From assembly GCA_026724425.1 (NCBI GenBank), contig JAIUCV010000001.1, forward strand, positions 10,150,556 through 10,214,555: 64,000 nt of DNA. The letters are read 5' to 3'. Position 1 is the first letter of the stretch, and every line of letters begins with the position of its first letter. The DNA comes from Erythrophleum ivorense (Eukaryota > Streptophyta > Magnoliopsida > Fabales > Fabaceae). Position numbers and translations under genes: made by a program. The notes beneath the pieces were generated by a model. The model was given only the letters and a program-made list of their open reading frames with translations. It made no database searches and was not told the origin of the DNA. Of the stretch, positions 1 to 12,043 are shown piece by piece.

Positions 1-369
1 TGAAGAAGCTTATATAAAAAATATAAGGATTGCACTTAAGTTTATTAATAAATCCCATGAGTTTTAAAAACTAGTATTAACGATGAGCACAGATCATTTG
101 CTCCAAAGGAGTAGTGCTATCCCTTATAAAGTGTATATAATTTAAATTGAGAGGAAGTGTAATTTTTTTGGTTAAAAGATGTACACTTTAATTATTTTAT
201 TGTTAGATCTTAAAAATATAACTTCAATCTTTAAACGGTATATGTTTTAATTATTGAGACTCTAAATTTTTTGAAAGACATTATTTAATTTTTAAAAGTT
301 TTGAATTTGCTGTTTGTTTGTCCATAAACATATACTGGCAAAGACTAATGAATGATAAATTTAGAATTT

Positions 370-1130
370 TAAAAAATTGAATCGTGTATTTTAAAATTTT
401 AAGGACCAAATAATTGAGGTATATATGTCTCTAAATTTTAAGGGAAAAAAATATGATGAACTTCTCTTAAGAATGACATTTCTGATTAATTTAGATTACA
501 GACTATTTGGTCCCTACAAAATTTTTCTCTCTCCTCTTTAGATCTTGAAAGATTAACATTATATTAAGTAATATCTTTAAGTTCTAAACTCAATACTTAT
601 TAGTTTCTCCATCATTGAAAATCAATGCATATTAATTACTATTATAGTATATAAATAAAAAATATAAAAATACTTTGATCAAAATAAATATAATTATAAT
701 TTATATTTTATTGTAGGAAAATTAATATACCTTTTGACTTAAAGTGTAGAATTTTTAAAAATTGAATGGTGTATTTTAAAGATTTAAGGGCCAAATAATT
801 GAGGCATATATGTCTCTAAATTTTAAGGGGAAAAAACTATAATAAACTTCTCTTAAGAATGACATAATTTAGACTATATATTATTTGGTCCCTACAAAAT
901 TTTATCTATATCCTCTTTAGATCTTAAAAGATTAACCTTATATTAATTAATATCTTTTAAGTTCTAAACTCAATGCTCACTAGTATCCCACCGTTGGAAA
1001 TTAATACATATTTAATTATTATTGCATTATATAAGTAATAATATAAAAATATTTTGGTCAGAATAAAGTAATTGTAAGTTAGATTTTATTGTAGAAAAAT
1101 TAATATATCTTTTGATTTAAAGCGTAGAAT
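370..1130. repeat. Tandem duplication, two ~370-bp AT-rich units
   Basis: Two adjacent units (about 370-742 and 743-1130) run in the same order through the same landmarks: a stretch reading 'ccaaataattgagg', 'atatatgtctctaaatttta', 'tatttggtccctacaaaa', 'cctctttagatctt' and 'gttctaaactcaat'. They differ by scattered substitutions and small indels, so the duplication is not recent. No open reading frame of note lies in either unit. The rest of 1-1140 is AT-rich sequence in which I see no gene. Confidence 0.75.
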
Positions 1131-1157
1131 TTCAAAATTAAAAAAAAGACCATATAT

Positions 1158-1158
<1 letters not shown>

Positions 1159-1205
<47 letters not shown>

Positions 1206-1222
1206 TATATATATATATATAT
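1159..1222. repeat. (GA)n/(TA)n compound microsatellite
   Basis: About 22 GA units are followed directly by about 10 TA units. It is a simple sequence repeat with no coding content. Confidence 0.95.
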
Positions 1223-1410
1223 AATTTAGCCTATTCTTTACTTAAGTTTTTAACTTGTTATGAACCCTTTGTATAATTGTGATTATTATGAGAGGGAGAG
1301 GGGAAAAAAGGAAAAAAGTTATGATTTGAATAAAAATATTCATCATTATTTTTATGTGGCGTTTAGTTTAAAATGATAAGCCAATTATTTTGATTTTAAA
1401 GCGTTATCAC

Positions 1411-1563
1411 GTCCTGGTGGAAGATGGTTGTCTTTTTTGCTTTCATATGGAAGAGTCAGTTACTCATGTGTTTATGGCATGTCCATTTGCCCGTATTGTT
1501 TGGTTTAGTTTATTGTTGGGATTACAAGTAGACCAATTCTATCATTTGCATACTTCGAAATGA
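1411..1563 (+). pseudogene. LINE remnant: RVT zinc-binding domain fragment
   Basis: One short open frame of 50 codons reads as the zinc-binding segment found behind the reverse transcriptase of plant L1-type LINEs and related degenerate ORFs (zf-RVT). The visible signature is C-x2-C (GCLFC), then E-x-x-x-H-x-F (ESVTHVFM), then CPFARIVW. It ends at TGA 1561-1563 and no reverse transcriptase is recognisable upstream, so this is a short relic. The identification rests on the spacing of the Cys/His residues and the CPFA-x-x-x-W motif. Confidence 0.6.
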
Positions 1564-2059
1564 ATTAAGCAATGGTTTCAAAATTGGGGTTTGCCTTCGT
1601 ATGGTGGGAATGAATATTTGAAAAAGATTTGTTATAATCCTTTTTGTGAGATGGTATTATCATAATACTACTATCTTTAAGACATAATGCATATTTGAAT
1701 AAACGTTTTTTTTAATTATGTTTCAAATAAAATAATAATTTATTACTTTTATGTATTATGAACGGGATTTTCAAGTCCCCCAACACTTATCCAAACACAT
1801 TGATAGATGTGTATTCTTGATTTCAGTATTCAACTTAGTTAAGCATTTGATGTAAAATTATTCATATAATTGTCCTTTTCATTGTTCAATTCGTTTGATA
1901 AAACTCATCATTCCTACGTGGGATGGTTATTAACATCCAAATTAATGACAATTTTTCTTTTAAATTGCTCAACAAAATATTGGGCAAACAAAATACAGTG
2001 TGTTAATATCAATTTGGTATGGAGATGTTCTATTTTGAAAGTAGATATGTGTTGATTGG

Positions 2060-2378
2060 GGTCCGGATCTCTTGCATATTTTAAATATGTGCAAAGTTTA
2101 CACATTCTTGAGATGTGATCTGGATCGTTCAAATAATATTTGGATGGTCCAGATTTTATATTTTATATTTTATGTTTTTTTATTTAAATTATTATTTTTA
2201 TAAAAATATGTAATTAAAAGATTATTTTAATTTTATATTTTGTATCTTTTAAAATAAAAAATATCAAAATTTAAATAAAAATAAAAAAAAATCTAAACCA
2301 TCCAGATCTGATTAAACGATCTAAATCAAATGTGTAGATCCTACACATCTTTAAAGATGTGCAGGGGATCCGCTTTAG
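2060..2378. mobile_element. MITE with ~90-bp degenerate terminal inverted repeats
   Basis: The left end (ggtccggatctcttgcat and onwards) matches the reverse complement of the right end (ctaaagcggatcccctgcac) over roughly 90 bp with mismatches, including 'atatgtg/gatgtg' and 'gatctggat' blocks. The centre is AT-rich and non-coding. An 8-bp direct repeat TTGATTGG flanks it (2052-2059 and 2379-2386), which fits a target-site duplication of hAT- or Mutator-like size. The superfamily is not certain. Confidence 0.7.
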
Positions 2379-2883
2379 TTGATTGGTTGGGTTAAAATTA
2401 ACTCACGACTTTTTTATTTGCAATTAGGTTTGTACTCTAGTTCGTCCTTCGCTAACAATTATTGTCTACTCCACATAACTTTTTCGTATTCATACTATCA
2501 TTTTTAATCTCAAAGTCTGACTCTTGTAGTTATTTTCTCAACTTATAATATCATTATAAGTTCTCTGTCAAGATATTTAATTTCCATTTTTATGAAATTT
2601 TTTCTTTTAGCTTTTCTTTATTCCCAATACTTATTTTTCTCAATTTCAATCTTTGTTTTTCACAAGATATGTACGTTAGATACTAAGTTAGAGTCGTATA
2701 TTGTCTTATTATAAAATAAAAATGTATCAATTTAGCGTTTTGTTAAATTTTCACGTTGACGATGATGAAGAAATTAACGAAATAACATTCAAAAGACTAA
2801 CCAGTACAAATCAATCTTTCAAGAATTAAGGAGAGAACATTTTTTTTTTTCTAAAACCAAATAATACGTATAGTCATTTATTT

Positions 2884-2940
2884 TATGTATATATATAACA
2901 AAAGTTAAGGTGCCGTGGTTCGCGAGTTTAGGGTTTTTGA
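2884..2940 (+). promoter_or_regulatory. Putative core promoter: TATA-like stretch plus telo-box
   Basis: A TATA-like run (tatgtatatatataac, 2884-2899) lies about 70 bp upstream of the start codon at 2964. It is followed at about 2927-2937 by TTTAGGGTTTTT, a telo-box-type motif. Telo-boxes are known to be enriched near the starts of plant ribosome-biogenesis and translation genes, which suits the basic MAK16-related product. No transcript evidence is available here. Confidence 0.45.
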
Positions 2941-2963
2941 AGTGGGTGAGAAAGAAAATCAGA

Positions 2964-5900
2964 ATGGCCAAGTTCAACGTGGTGCAGAAGAGAAGGAGAG
3001 GCCTGCTATCGGAGAAGAAGAGACAGCTTCATGGCGACCCAACCACCGGCAAGCTCAAGAACAAGCCCCAACCCCTTTCGATCTCCGGCAAACGAAAGCG
3101 GAAGCTCTTCAAAAAATGGCGCAGAGTACTCTCTTTTCGTTGCCTAATCAAACTGAAATCATTACTTCTGAGAAATTATCCTTTGTCTGAAGTTGCCGAA
3201 GCTAATTCTTTTGACATTTTAAATTACTTGAAGGAGCAAAAGGAAGCTCTGGGGAAGGGCTTGGTAACCATGGAAGATGTAGAGATGGCAGTTGCTGACG
3301 CTGAAGGTAACCTATGCTGATATTGTGTTGCAGCGTTATTTTATTAATTATTTTTTTTAAACCCTGGAGCACATATTTACCATATATTGTGGGACCGATT
3401 ATGTATCTTTCAAGAATTGCTATCATCTGATAAATTCGGAAAGGACAATACTTAGACACAGACTGTACAGTTTTTAGTGTTTGCTATTATGTTCTCTAGC
3501 GAAAACATGCTCAACATCATATGATTAGATGTTTCAAGACATTACCTTCACTTCAGAATCTCAGATATTTCATGTGTCTGAATGCCTTCCACTATAAAAT
3601 CTCACTCAAAGTTCAATTGATTGATTAACTATTAAGCTGCACTAGCATGAATATAAAGTATTTTTGGAGAAATACCCATTGTGGAATTAATCAAAATTTA
3701 TTGCTGGATGGTAGATATTCAGGGAAGTCACTTATTTTGCATTGGTTGGTTGTGGTAAAACTCAGGTTTGCCTTCATGCTTGGAACGATCCAGAGTCTAA
3801 GACAATAATTAGAGGGCCTTTGCCATTTTTATGCTGAATCTTGTTTTGTTTGTGATTGGCAATCAAATAAGAACCTCTATTTCTGTAATACCAAGCCATA
3901 ATGTACCTTGATGTTTAAAATTGACAATTAGCACACCAGCTATAGTGAAATGACAAACAAGATCACCGTGACAATTGTTCTCAAATGATTTATATTAGAC
4001 AAATGTGAACATGTTGTGCGTCTGGTACAAATCCAAAATAAGCTGGATTATGTGTTCCGCTAGACTTAATTGTTTGTTTTTCCTCTGGATTTTCCAAGTA
4101 GCTAACATGATTCAACCAATAACTACGATATAAGATGAAATACAGAGCTGTGTGTCTGTTTTTCAGTCCATATGCAACCTCAACTAGTTCTCTAATCTGT
4201 ATATATGTATGAAGTAAGAAGTTGTCAAATTGAGATATTTTCTATTATAGGCAAGTTGGTTGGAGTTTGATATTGTAGAATTGAATTGAAGGCTATCAGA
4301 TCCTACCACAAAGTAGTATTATAAAACATTCATTTAATCTAGAACGTAAGTTCCAGTCAAGAAACATGCACTAAGTTTGTGTCACCATTGAACTTAATAA
4401 CAGTTAGCCGGCACAGATAGACCCTCTAGTGAATCAGGGAGTTACTGAAATCTACTTAATATTGATTTTCATTAAGTGTTTGTGAACTTTTACTTATCAA
4501 GTACTTTGAGGTTACATCATGTGACTGATTCTGGCAACTTTCCTCCCATCCCACTTGCTCCTATAAATTTGAGCGTAAGGTACGGCACTGGGTTTGCTGG
4601 TATAATTTCATCTTGGATTGTTGGGATTTATGATTTCTAATTAGAATTAGGTTATTGAGCTTCTAATAATTTGGAGTGTTTAGTGTCAAGGACCAATGCT
4701 TTTGGATTATATTAGCTTGCAAAGTTGTCAGTCTTGTATTATCATTCAGGAAGCTATTAAGGCTCAAGGGGATAACTATGATTTTCTATTTTGGTCCTCT
4801 GACTTCTATGTACTCTGAGGGGTGTAAAGTTTTGCTAAATTGTGGTAAGAACTAGAAGGATTTGTATTTCTCCCCCCCCCCCCCCCCCAAGATTTTTTTT
4901 TTCCCTGGGTTTCTTTGAATGATGTTATAGAATATAGTTACGTCATTCTTTACTTGAATTGGATTGACTAATTGAAATCATATTAGTTATATAACTTGTA
5001 TTCTGAAATTTTTTGTATTTGACTCATGCCTTCTCTATTGTTTACAATTCTTTTGCTGTGCTCCCCTCGTCCCAGATGGTAACCAGGGTTGTCAATGGTT
5101 TATGGTGTCCAATAGCGGCAAGCCCCAAAATCACCATGGCAGATGACATGACAAATGCCATATTTGTTGCATGGCTGCTGTTTCAGAATTTTTTTTTTTA
5201 AATTGAAAATTTATAAAACCACAACTAAAGTAAATAAAGAGACTTAAAGGAACAATCATCACAAGAACGAGAATTCCAAGCAAAAAAGTCATCACTTAAA
5301 TAAAAAAAGTACCAATATGCAGCCAGCGACTATGCATAAAATGAGTCATAATCACAAATATCTCAACCAAATGAAAATAAAGAGTTGTTAATTGGCAAAG
5401 AGGCAGCACTGTGGAAATCCTAAGAAGCTAGGAGAAGTAAACTGCATGGAATTTAGAAATCCTACCCATTGTCCTTATGCCCTATCAGTGCTTTCATCAC
5501 CCATTTCTACCAGTGGACTTGCATCCATCTTCTGTTTTTTCAGAATCAGCTTCCTTGTCTTCAACATCTCCTGTTGTGGGCTCAGGAGGTTGTAGCTTTT
5601 GAATTTTTGAAACCTTGCCTTGCTTGCTGCCTAGAATGAGTTAGAATTTCTTCAAATCCAGACGCCAATATCTTCCAATATCAAAGTGTCATCATCAGAA
5701 ACCAAATCCTCTTGAGCATTTTATCACCCATTGCTCCCAACCTACCACTCCCTACTATCATCAATGTCATTTCAGGTTGAAGAACATAGAGAGAGGTGTT
5801 AGAAGAAAATTCAAAATAATGAAAAAATTATTAGAGAGTTTTGGTTAAAGGAGCTCTCTATTTACTTGAATGAGAATTTGGGCCACGTCTATTGAAGAGT

Positions 5901-6976
5901 TCAGGCCGGGGGATTCTTCAGTAGAGCTCTTTAGTTCAAAGCCCTTGTCATGGTGCGAAAATGCAGAGTAATGGTTGTTGTGTCATAGATACTCCTTTAA
6001 TTTATACAGAGGAAAATACAACTCCAGATATTATTCATTTATTTTAACATGTGTCTTCATAGCATGCTTTTGCCAATGTGACTTAACTGCAGCTTAGCAT
6101 TTTCTAGGATAAAGCATCAAGGTGTACTGCATCATTCAGATGTTACAATTTCCTAGCATGTGAGAGACATTCCAGACAGTATACTCATTCTTTTTGGTTC
6201 CCAAACCCTCCGGAGCTAATTCTGTGAACTACATCTAATGTCACCATTCTTTATAATGAAGTTGATAATGTATTTGAGAACTGAAAAGATGATGTTATGT
6301 CAAACACTATTGCTTTGTTTCTGTTTATGTTATTTGTTACCTCCGCATTAAGCTGTAAATTCCCTGTCCCATCATAGATGTGATTTCTGTGATAAATTTC
6401 TAATAGGGACAGCATGGATGCTTTTTTATCGTTGTATTTGGTATTTTAAGTTGATTGCAGAAAACATATTTGATGTTATTTGTTACCTCCGCATTAAGCT
6501 GATGTTCAATTTTGCAAGTAGGGGATTCCCAAGATAGTAGCAAATCTTCCAGAAAGATTCACTTGAAGAAGGGCTTGAAACTTAAACAACTGAAGCATAA
6601 AGGTAGCTCTTCATTCTACTATATTATTGTTCCATCTCCAGCAGGCTAGATATATCCTAAGTTGAGAGAAAGATGAATTTATGTACAATTGGCTTGAAAT
6701 ACTTTTGTTGTCTCTTATTTACAATTATTAAAGTAGATTCACCTTGTTGAGGAAAGGATTAACGGAGCATAATTTTATTTTGTTTTTTCAAAAAAGGAGA
6801 TGAAATGGAACTGTTAAGTTGGTAATAGAACATTATATACGAGTATGCGAAGTGATATTTCATATCTTCTGCTTTTCCAATGTTATTGATGTCTTTGGTG
6901 CCTTCTTACAGGTAAGAACAAAAGAAAATCTGCTGTGCCAGCTGCTGCTGTTTCAGTTGACAGCATGGTGGAATAG
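2964..6976 (+). CDS. Small basic MAK16-related protein, four exons
   Basis: Proposed exons are 2964-3125, 3234-3306, 6522-6602 and 6912-6976, giving 126 residues. All three introns are GT-AG and the codon phases fit exactly. The protein starts MAKFNVVQKRRRGLLSEKKR, contains a very basic SGKRKRKLFKKWRR segment, then KGLVTMEDVEMAVADAEG, and ends in another Lys-rich stretch followed by SVDSMVE. I recognise the type as the short, conserved plant protein annotated as MAK16-related, probably nuclear or nucleolar; its biochemical role is unknown to me. Intron 1 is 108 bp, a multiple of three, so its retention would keep the frame open to a stop at 3320. Intron 2 is over 3.2 kb and holds repeat-like DNA. 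An upstream in-frame ATG at 2910 exists, but 2964 fits the family N-terminus. Confidence 0.8.
4873..4889. repeat. Poly(C) tract
   Basis: A run of about 17 consecutive C residues is followed by a T-rich run, inside intron 2 of the MAK16-related gene. Similar C runs occur near 8180-8197 and 40301-40310. Confidence 0.9.
5480..5735 (-). other. Possible captured coding fragment, antisense in an intron
   Basis: Read on the minus strand, this stretch contains protein-like, acidic segments such as KVSKIQKLQPPEPTTGDVED and, further upstream on that strand, DLVSDDDTLILEDIG. The two parts are in different frames, with stops between them. Composition and the lack of simple repeats suggest a decayed piece of a host coding sequence. 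I do not recognise the parent gene. Confidence 0.3.
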
Positions 6977-7000
6977 ATATGAAATGTTTGGTATCATAAA

Positions 7001-7485
7001 TTGATCATTGTGCTGTCCATGGGAAACTGATGGTGCTTAGAAAATTTGTCCGAATTTTTTCTTTTTCTTTTTTTCCTCTTATTGGAGGCTAGGATAGGGG
7101 TGGGGTTGGGGTGTGACTGAAACTAACCAGGAATAAAATGTTGTGATGTTATATTCAATTAGCTAGATCGACAGTTTCTCAATATGGGGGAATGAAAAAT
7201 ATGGCTGTTAAATTTACAAGGATAATCAACCATATATTCTTGATCATTGTGATGTCCAGTCGGAAACTGATGCTGCTTGGAAACTGTCCGTGAATCTGTC
7301 CTTTTCATTTTCTTGTTCCTCTTGGAAGGTAGGATAGAGGCTGTTGGGGTGTGACTGAAACTAAACAGGGATTAAATATTGTACTGCTATATTCGAATAG
7401 CTAGATTGACAGTTTCTTAAGATATTTTCATTTTCGTCAGTTTATATGGGGAATGAAATTTATGGTCGTTAAACTTACAAGGTTA
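7001..7485. repeat. Diverged tandem duplication behind the MAK16-related gene
   Basis: Two units (about 7001-7231 and 7241-7485) share the ordered landmarks 'ttgatcattgtg.tgtcc', 'ggaaactgatg.tgctt', 'ggggtgtgactgaaacta', 'agctaga(t)..gacagtttct' and 'atgaaa..tatgg'. The second unit has a ~25-bp insertion before its end. The first unit overlaps the probable 3' UTR of the gene ending at 6976. Confidence 0.75.
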
Positions 7486-7699
7486 ACCTATTTTTGTGTA
7501 AGGTATCAAAAACAGATAGAATATTTCCACTTACTGTTTTTTGGGTTCAAGTTGAAAGGTTTCATTAATTCAGAACAACACACTAGCATCATCTAGTTTA
7601 CAGATTAGAATGTTCCTAAATTCGAAATCTCCTGGGAACAGAAGATGCACTGTTTGATTATGGGTCGGGTAGTCTGCTAGGCATGAAAAGGTTTGGCCT

Positions 7700-7860
7700 A
7701 AAGGAATTGGTAACCATGGAAAATGCAGAAATGGCAATTGCTGAAGGTATTATCCGTTGAATCTCCAGTTATGTAGTGCATAAAGCTTATAATGTGGAAA
7801 AATTTTGCATCTTCCCATAATCGCCGTCATCTGACTAAATTCAGAAATATCGCTCTCAAG
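7700..7860 (+). pseudogene. Decayed copy of exon 2 of the MAK16-related gene
   Basis: At 7706-7747 the sequence still encodes GLVTMEDVEMAV-like residues (LVTMENAEMAIAEG) and ends in GAAG|GTAT, like the exon 2 donor at 3306/3307. The following ~110 bp also resemble the start of intron 2 (compare 'catctgactaaattcagaaa' near 7828 with 'catctgataaattcggaaa' near 3424). No other exon is present, so this is a partial local duplication. Confidence 0.65.
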
Positions 7861-7864
7861 TGAT

Positions 7865-8960
7865 GTACTAACCTACCATTACTTTGACCTAGGTCATCAA
7901 TGGCGCGCGCTAGTCAATGGCGGAAAATCCCAAGAACACTATCACGCTTCGTATTGAAGCATGACTTCCAATTTAAAAGTAATAATAATAATAATGGCAA
8001 AAATCTTATTTTCATCTCTTCCCCTTGACCCAAATTTTTTATTTTGTCCCTTAATATAATTTTGTTTCCATTAAAAAAAAATTCTCCAATCCCTTATCTG
8101 TTGAGTGAAACACCCCTGTTCTCTTTCCTACTTTGGATTAACACGCGGGTGTTGACTACAACACATATAACGGCTCTCAACCCCCCCCCCCCCCCCCAAA
8201 AAAAAAGAAAGAAAGCAGAAAGCCCTAAACCCCTTCGAATTTGGAATTAGGGTTTTCATCGAGTAAAGCTGGGATTAAGAGAAAATCGTCCAAATTTAAA
8301 CTACAGTTTGCCCATTTACCAAGAGGATTTCCTTGTTTTCTTCTTTGCATTTTGTCTCTCTTATTAGTATTGTATTGTGGTTTGAGTGTAGTAAGGTTTA
8401 TTGTTTTTTGGGATTTTCATTGGCTCCTTAACTCCAAATTTCGCAGCTAACTTGCAAGCTATTTGGGAATTTAAGGTTTTCTCATAAGCCTACCATCAAA
8501 TGCCTAATAACTTACGAAATTTAGGGTTTTATGGATGAGGAGGCAGAGTAACATGATGGAATAGTTAAATGTGCCCCGTCGATACAAGTGTTGCTACAAA
8601 GGGTTTTATCCTACAAAGAGACGGTGAATAAGAAAAAGAAGGGATTGAATTTTTTCTTTTTTAATTACGGGATCAAACCTAAAAGTCTTAGGTGATACTT
8701 TCTTGAAATGTGTGTATGAATATTTAAGCAAAAAGTGCACTGTCTGGATAACACATACTTTAGATGTTTAACCCTCCAATGCTTGGTCCAAAAAATAAAG
8801 ATAACACTTTCTTAGTATTTAATTCTAGAAAATCTTGATACACATAAGTTCAATTCCTACTTTATCTCTTTTCTCATCCTTAAGACTTTAGGCCTCATTT
8901 AAAATAAACAAATAAAATAAAATTAAGGTATTAAATCAAATATAGGCAAATTAAAAAGTA
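7865..8960. other. Intergenic, no gene recognised
   Basis: The stretch holds an (AAT)n run near 7980, a poly(C)-poly(A) tract at about 8180-8206 and two telo-box-like motifs (near 8225-8255 and 8520). The leader-like look of 8160-8530 would fit an abandoned or unrecognised 5' end, but no reading frame with family similarity follows. Confidence 0.5.
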
Positions 8961-9316
8961 AAATTGAAATGTGTTAGAATCTCTTCTACCATTCCATTCC
9001 ATCTTAAAAAAAACTCTCAAATAATTATTTCGACCATATTGACCATTCTATTCGTTATCTTCCATTCAAACACATCTAAAATTAAGAATGGTGAACAAGC
9101 CAAGGTGTACACACAAACTTGGATTAATTTAGGATCTATGGACAGGGAATCACGCATCAGTAAAATACATCTTAATTTTGCAATTACAAGGGACTCGGAA
9201 AGAACAAAGAAAGAGAAGCAAAGTTGTGGAAGGAACAAAATTCCACTGATATATTGCTTCTCTCCATGAAAAGCAAACATTTTAACTATCGGAACACAGG
9301 AACACAAGCAAACATG

Positions 9317-12043
9317 CTAATCACTTGAGGAACCATCATCGTCCTCCTCGTGCTCAGTGACAACCTTCTCTATAAACCTTTTGCGAACACCTTCAATGAC
9401 AGCTTTTCTTGATTGTTCATTCCTACTCTGGCCATCGTTAAGTACAGGATCTGATTGGCACAGTACTAATGCAACACCTAATTTTTTAGAACATGCAAAG
9501 GATTCAATAAAACATGTTAGGTAGCACCGTGGTAGATAATAACGAGGGACTCGATGAAAAAGAGAATCATGAAATGTGATAAGATAGGAGTATATGTGTC
9601 AGCTAAATGCATTTTTGCAAACAGGGGAACCATATACATACAACTAAGTATTGGAAAAAATAAAAAGGAAAAAACTTATATACAGTTCCTTATATTTTTG
9701 TTATTAGGTTTCTTAATTAAAATATGATAATTGTATACTTCTCTAATAATACTATAACAAAAGTATCATTTTTGCAAACAATTCTATAATTCTCCAATTA
9801 AGCTATACAACTGTTATAGTATTATTGAGAAACCATACACTTTTTATATTTTACTTAGAGAACTTGATAATAAAAATATAAGAAACTATACATAAATCTT
9901 ATCCCAAAATAAAAAATATTCAGTCTGCTGCCTATAATCTTATGAATTCTAAACATAGACGAGTTAATAGATAAGTAATAGTTGCAAGGTATTTAACATA
10001 GACACTTCAAAAAATAAGTCGGGCTGCAGTGCAGAGAATGGTTCACATGCTTTCTCATTTGTGCCTGGGATTTCATGACACGTGAATGCTAGTAAAAGAA
10101 AACCTAATCAATCTTCCATAGCGTGTATCAAATTATATTGATTAAACTAAGCTACAAATAATTGTTGCCAAATGGTATTAATTAAAGAACATCCCACTAT
10201 AATTATGCTAAACAGACATCTGATATTAGTTTAATTGCACAATATCACAACAGCACTTCCGAGTAAACTTCATAATGGAAACACCTTTCAACTACTTCCA
10301 CCACCTCATCTAGAAAGCATCATTAAGCTTCAGTCAAACACTTCACAGAAAGCTACAGCCCATAATTCCACATAGAAAATTAATGAATTTGAAGAAGTAA
10401 AGCTCCCGCCTTTCTCAATTGGAAACCCATCAAGAAAAGAAATCAACAATTAAAGAAGAATGCTTCATAACACAATTGACATGTCTTTCAGACTAATAGA
10501 ATAAAGTACACAAGGGGCACCACTAATAGAAAACGAATATTATAGGCATCCTGAGACATAAATACCTTCAGGAGTACATCTCCGCCCAAAAGCATGCAAA
10601 CCCACATAATTTGCTTTGACTGCTCCATTGTTGTAAACCAACAAAGTGGGAAGATTACGATCTGGGTAGTTTGGAATGCAATCAGTAGATATTATCTTGA
10701 CAAATTTTGTTGCAGGGTATCTTGTTGCCAATTCTTCCAAGCATTGCATTAGAAGCCCACATTCAGGAATTCTGTCATGAAATTGAAAAAAAATAAAAGG
10801 AGTAAAATTAATGTCAGCACAAGAAACTTCAGTTTAAACTTTAAGTATAGTTTTTAGATGTTTGTTATCAGATTTTCCAATAAAGCATAACAAGTAGAGA
10901 TTTTTTTACAACTTGGTACTACATAATTAGGTCTTCCAAAAAGTTTCTCCACGTGTTATATTTTACTTGGAAAACCTGATAACAACTGTCTAAAAGACTT
11001 TACCTAATTCTTGTTTTGTATATGCTTAAAATGATATAAATAATTTATAGATGTCTTATGGTATACCCTTCTTTGTAAAGGAATACAACAACCCAAACAT
11101 CAGATGGAGCCTGTGAAACCTCTCGAATAAAATCAGATCCTGAAATTGGAATCACCGATCCAAACCTCAAAACTCTGGCTGCCTCTCTCATCTCGGCCAG
11201 CCTCTTCTTCCTATCAAAGCACGCAGGTCAAATAAGAATAAGAAAAACAAAAGGAGGACCTGATTTTGCTTCAGTCCTAGTTTTATATTGTTCCCTCAAA
11301 GACGTAAAACGACTTAAAATCAATAGGCAGAAACTTAACACAATAGTAAGCCAGAAATAGATAGCCTTCCGACATTGTAGAAGCCACATATAAATAGCCT
11401 TCTGACATCGTAGCAGTTATTCCCCAAACGCAAGACAATCTCAACCATGTTTTTTTTCCAGAACCCAAGAAATGATATACATTTAAGACAGTAAATAGCC
11501 AAAATAATATCATCCACCTGACATAGAGCGTATCAAGCATTAAAAAAAAAAGCAAAAAAACAAAAAAGAATATAAAAAACATGCATTTGATACTGACAAA
11601 ATCAACACGGCCATAAGATTTCAAATTTTATCCATCTACGTTATTTTCATATTCTGAGCAACAAAAAGAAAAAACTCCACTCAAATATAAAGAAAAAAAA
11701 AAAGAACTGAAAAACGGGTCATTAAATTTCTGGGAATCGAAAGGGGTCACAAAGACAAACTGGATACGGCATATTTTATAAATCGAACATAAAGAACCAA
11801 CCTGTACTCCTCAAGGAATCGATCATCATCGAGATCGTCTTCAAGCTCTTCGAGTTCTTGTTCCTTTTTGTCATCAATCCAGGCCTTATCTTTTGGAACC
11901 GAATCCTCATCTGGTGCAGGCGTAAAGGTTGGTGGCTTGAACGCCGGGGGTTTTGGGGGTAAATTGCCAAGCTTTCTCTGTATATCATCCCACTGCGTGG
12001 ACGCTCCTTCCACGTCCTTGTACACGAAGTGATAATCAGCCAT
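9317..12043 (-). CDS. PLP3: Phosducin-like protein 3-type thioredoxin-fold protein, four exons
   Basis: Exons on the minus strand are 12043-11802, 11210-11067, 10771-10566 and 9477-9317. All splice sites are GT-AG, the phases fit and the product is 250 residues. It starts MADYHFVYKDVEGASTQWDD, followed by a Pro-rich stretch and an acidic helix (ELEELEDDLDDDRFLEEYR). The phosducin/thioredoxin-like domain follows (FGSVIPISGSDF, PSDVWVVVFLYKEG, ATKFVKIISTDCIPNYPDRN, NLPTLLVYNNG, FGRRCTPEG), then a C-terminal acidic tail ending SSSD. Plant PLP3 proteins belong to the family that assists the CCT chaperonin in folding, with tubulin as a reported client; they act in the cytosol. The thioredoxin CxxC pair is absent, as is usual for the family. 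A truncated duplicate lies at 53558-55490. A 12-kb viral insertion separates the gene from its former upstream DNA. Confidence 0.9.
9655..9912. mobile_element. MITE in intron 3 of the PLP3 gene
   Basis: The left part (acttatatacagttccttatatttttgttatt...) is an imperfect inverted copy of the right part (...aataaaaatataagaaactatacataaat) over about 60 bp, with an AT-rich centre. The duplicated PLP3 locus lacks this segment at the corresponding place (near 53893-53905), so its limits are supported by an empty-site comparison. Confidence 0.65.
10836..11010. mobile_element. MITE in intron 2 of the PLP3 gene
   Basis: The left arm (aagtatagtttttagatgtttgttatcagattttccaa) and the reverse complement of the right arm (aggtaaagtcttttagacagttgttatcaggttttccaa) match closely. 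The duplicated copy of the intron (around 54630-54735) does not contain it. Confidence 0.65.

Noticed and set aside
8044..8450. Short ORFs with telo-box-like leader as a new gene
   Set aside because: The frames overlap a poly(C) tract, have no recognisable domain and no splice-compatible continuation was found.
9017..9269. 96- and 101-codon ORFs on both strands next to PLP3
   Set aside because: The region is the 3' flank of PLP3; the duplicated locus matches it as DNA but the frames are not conserved.
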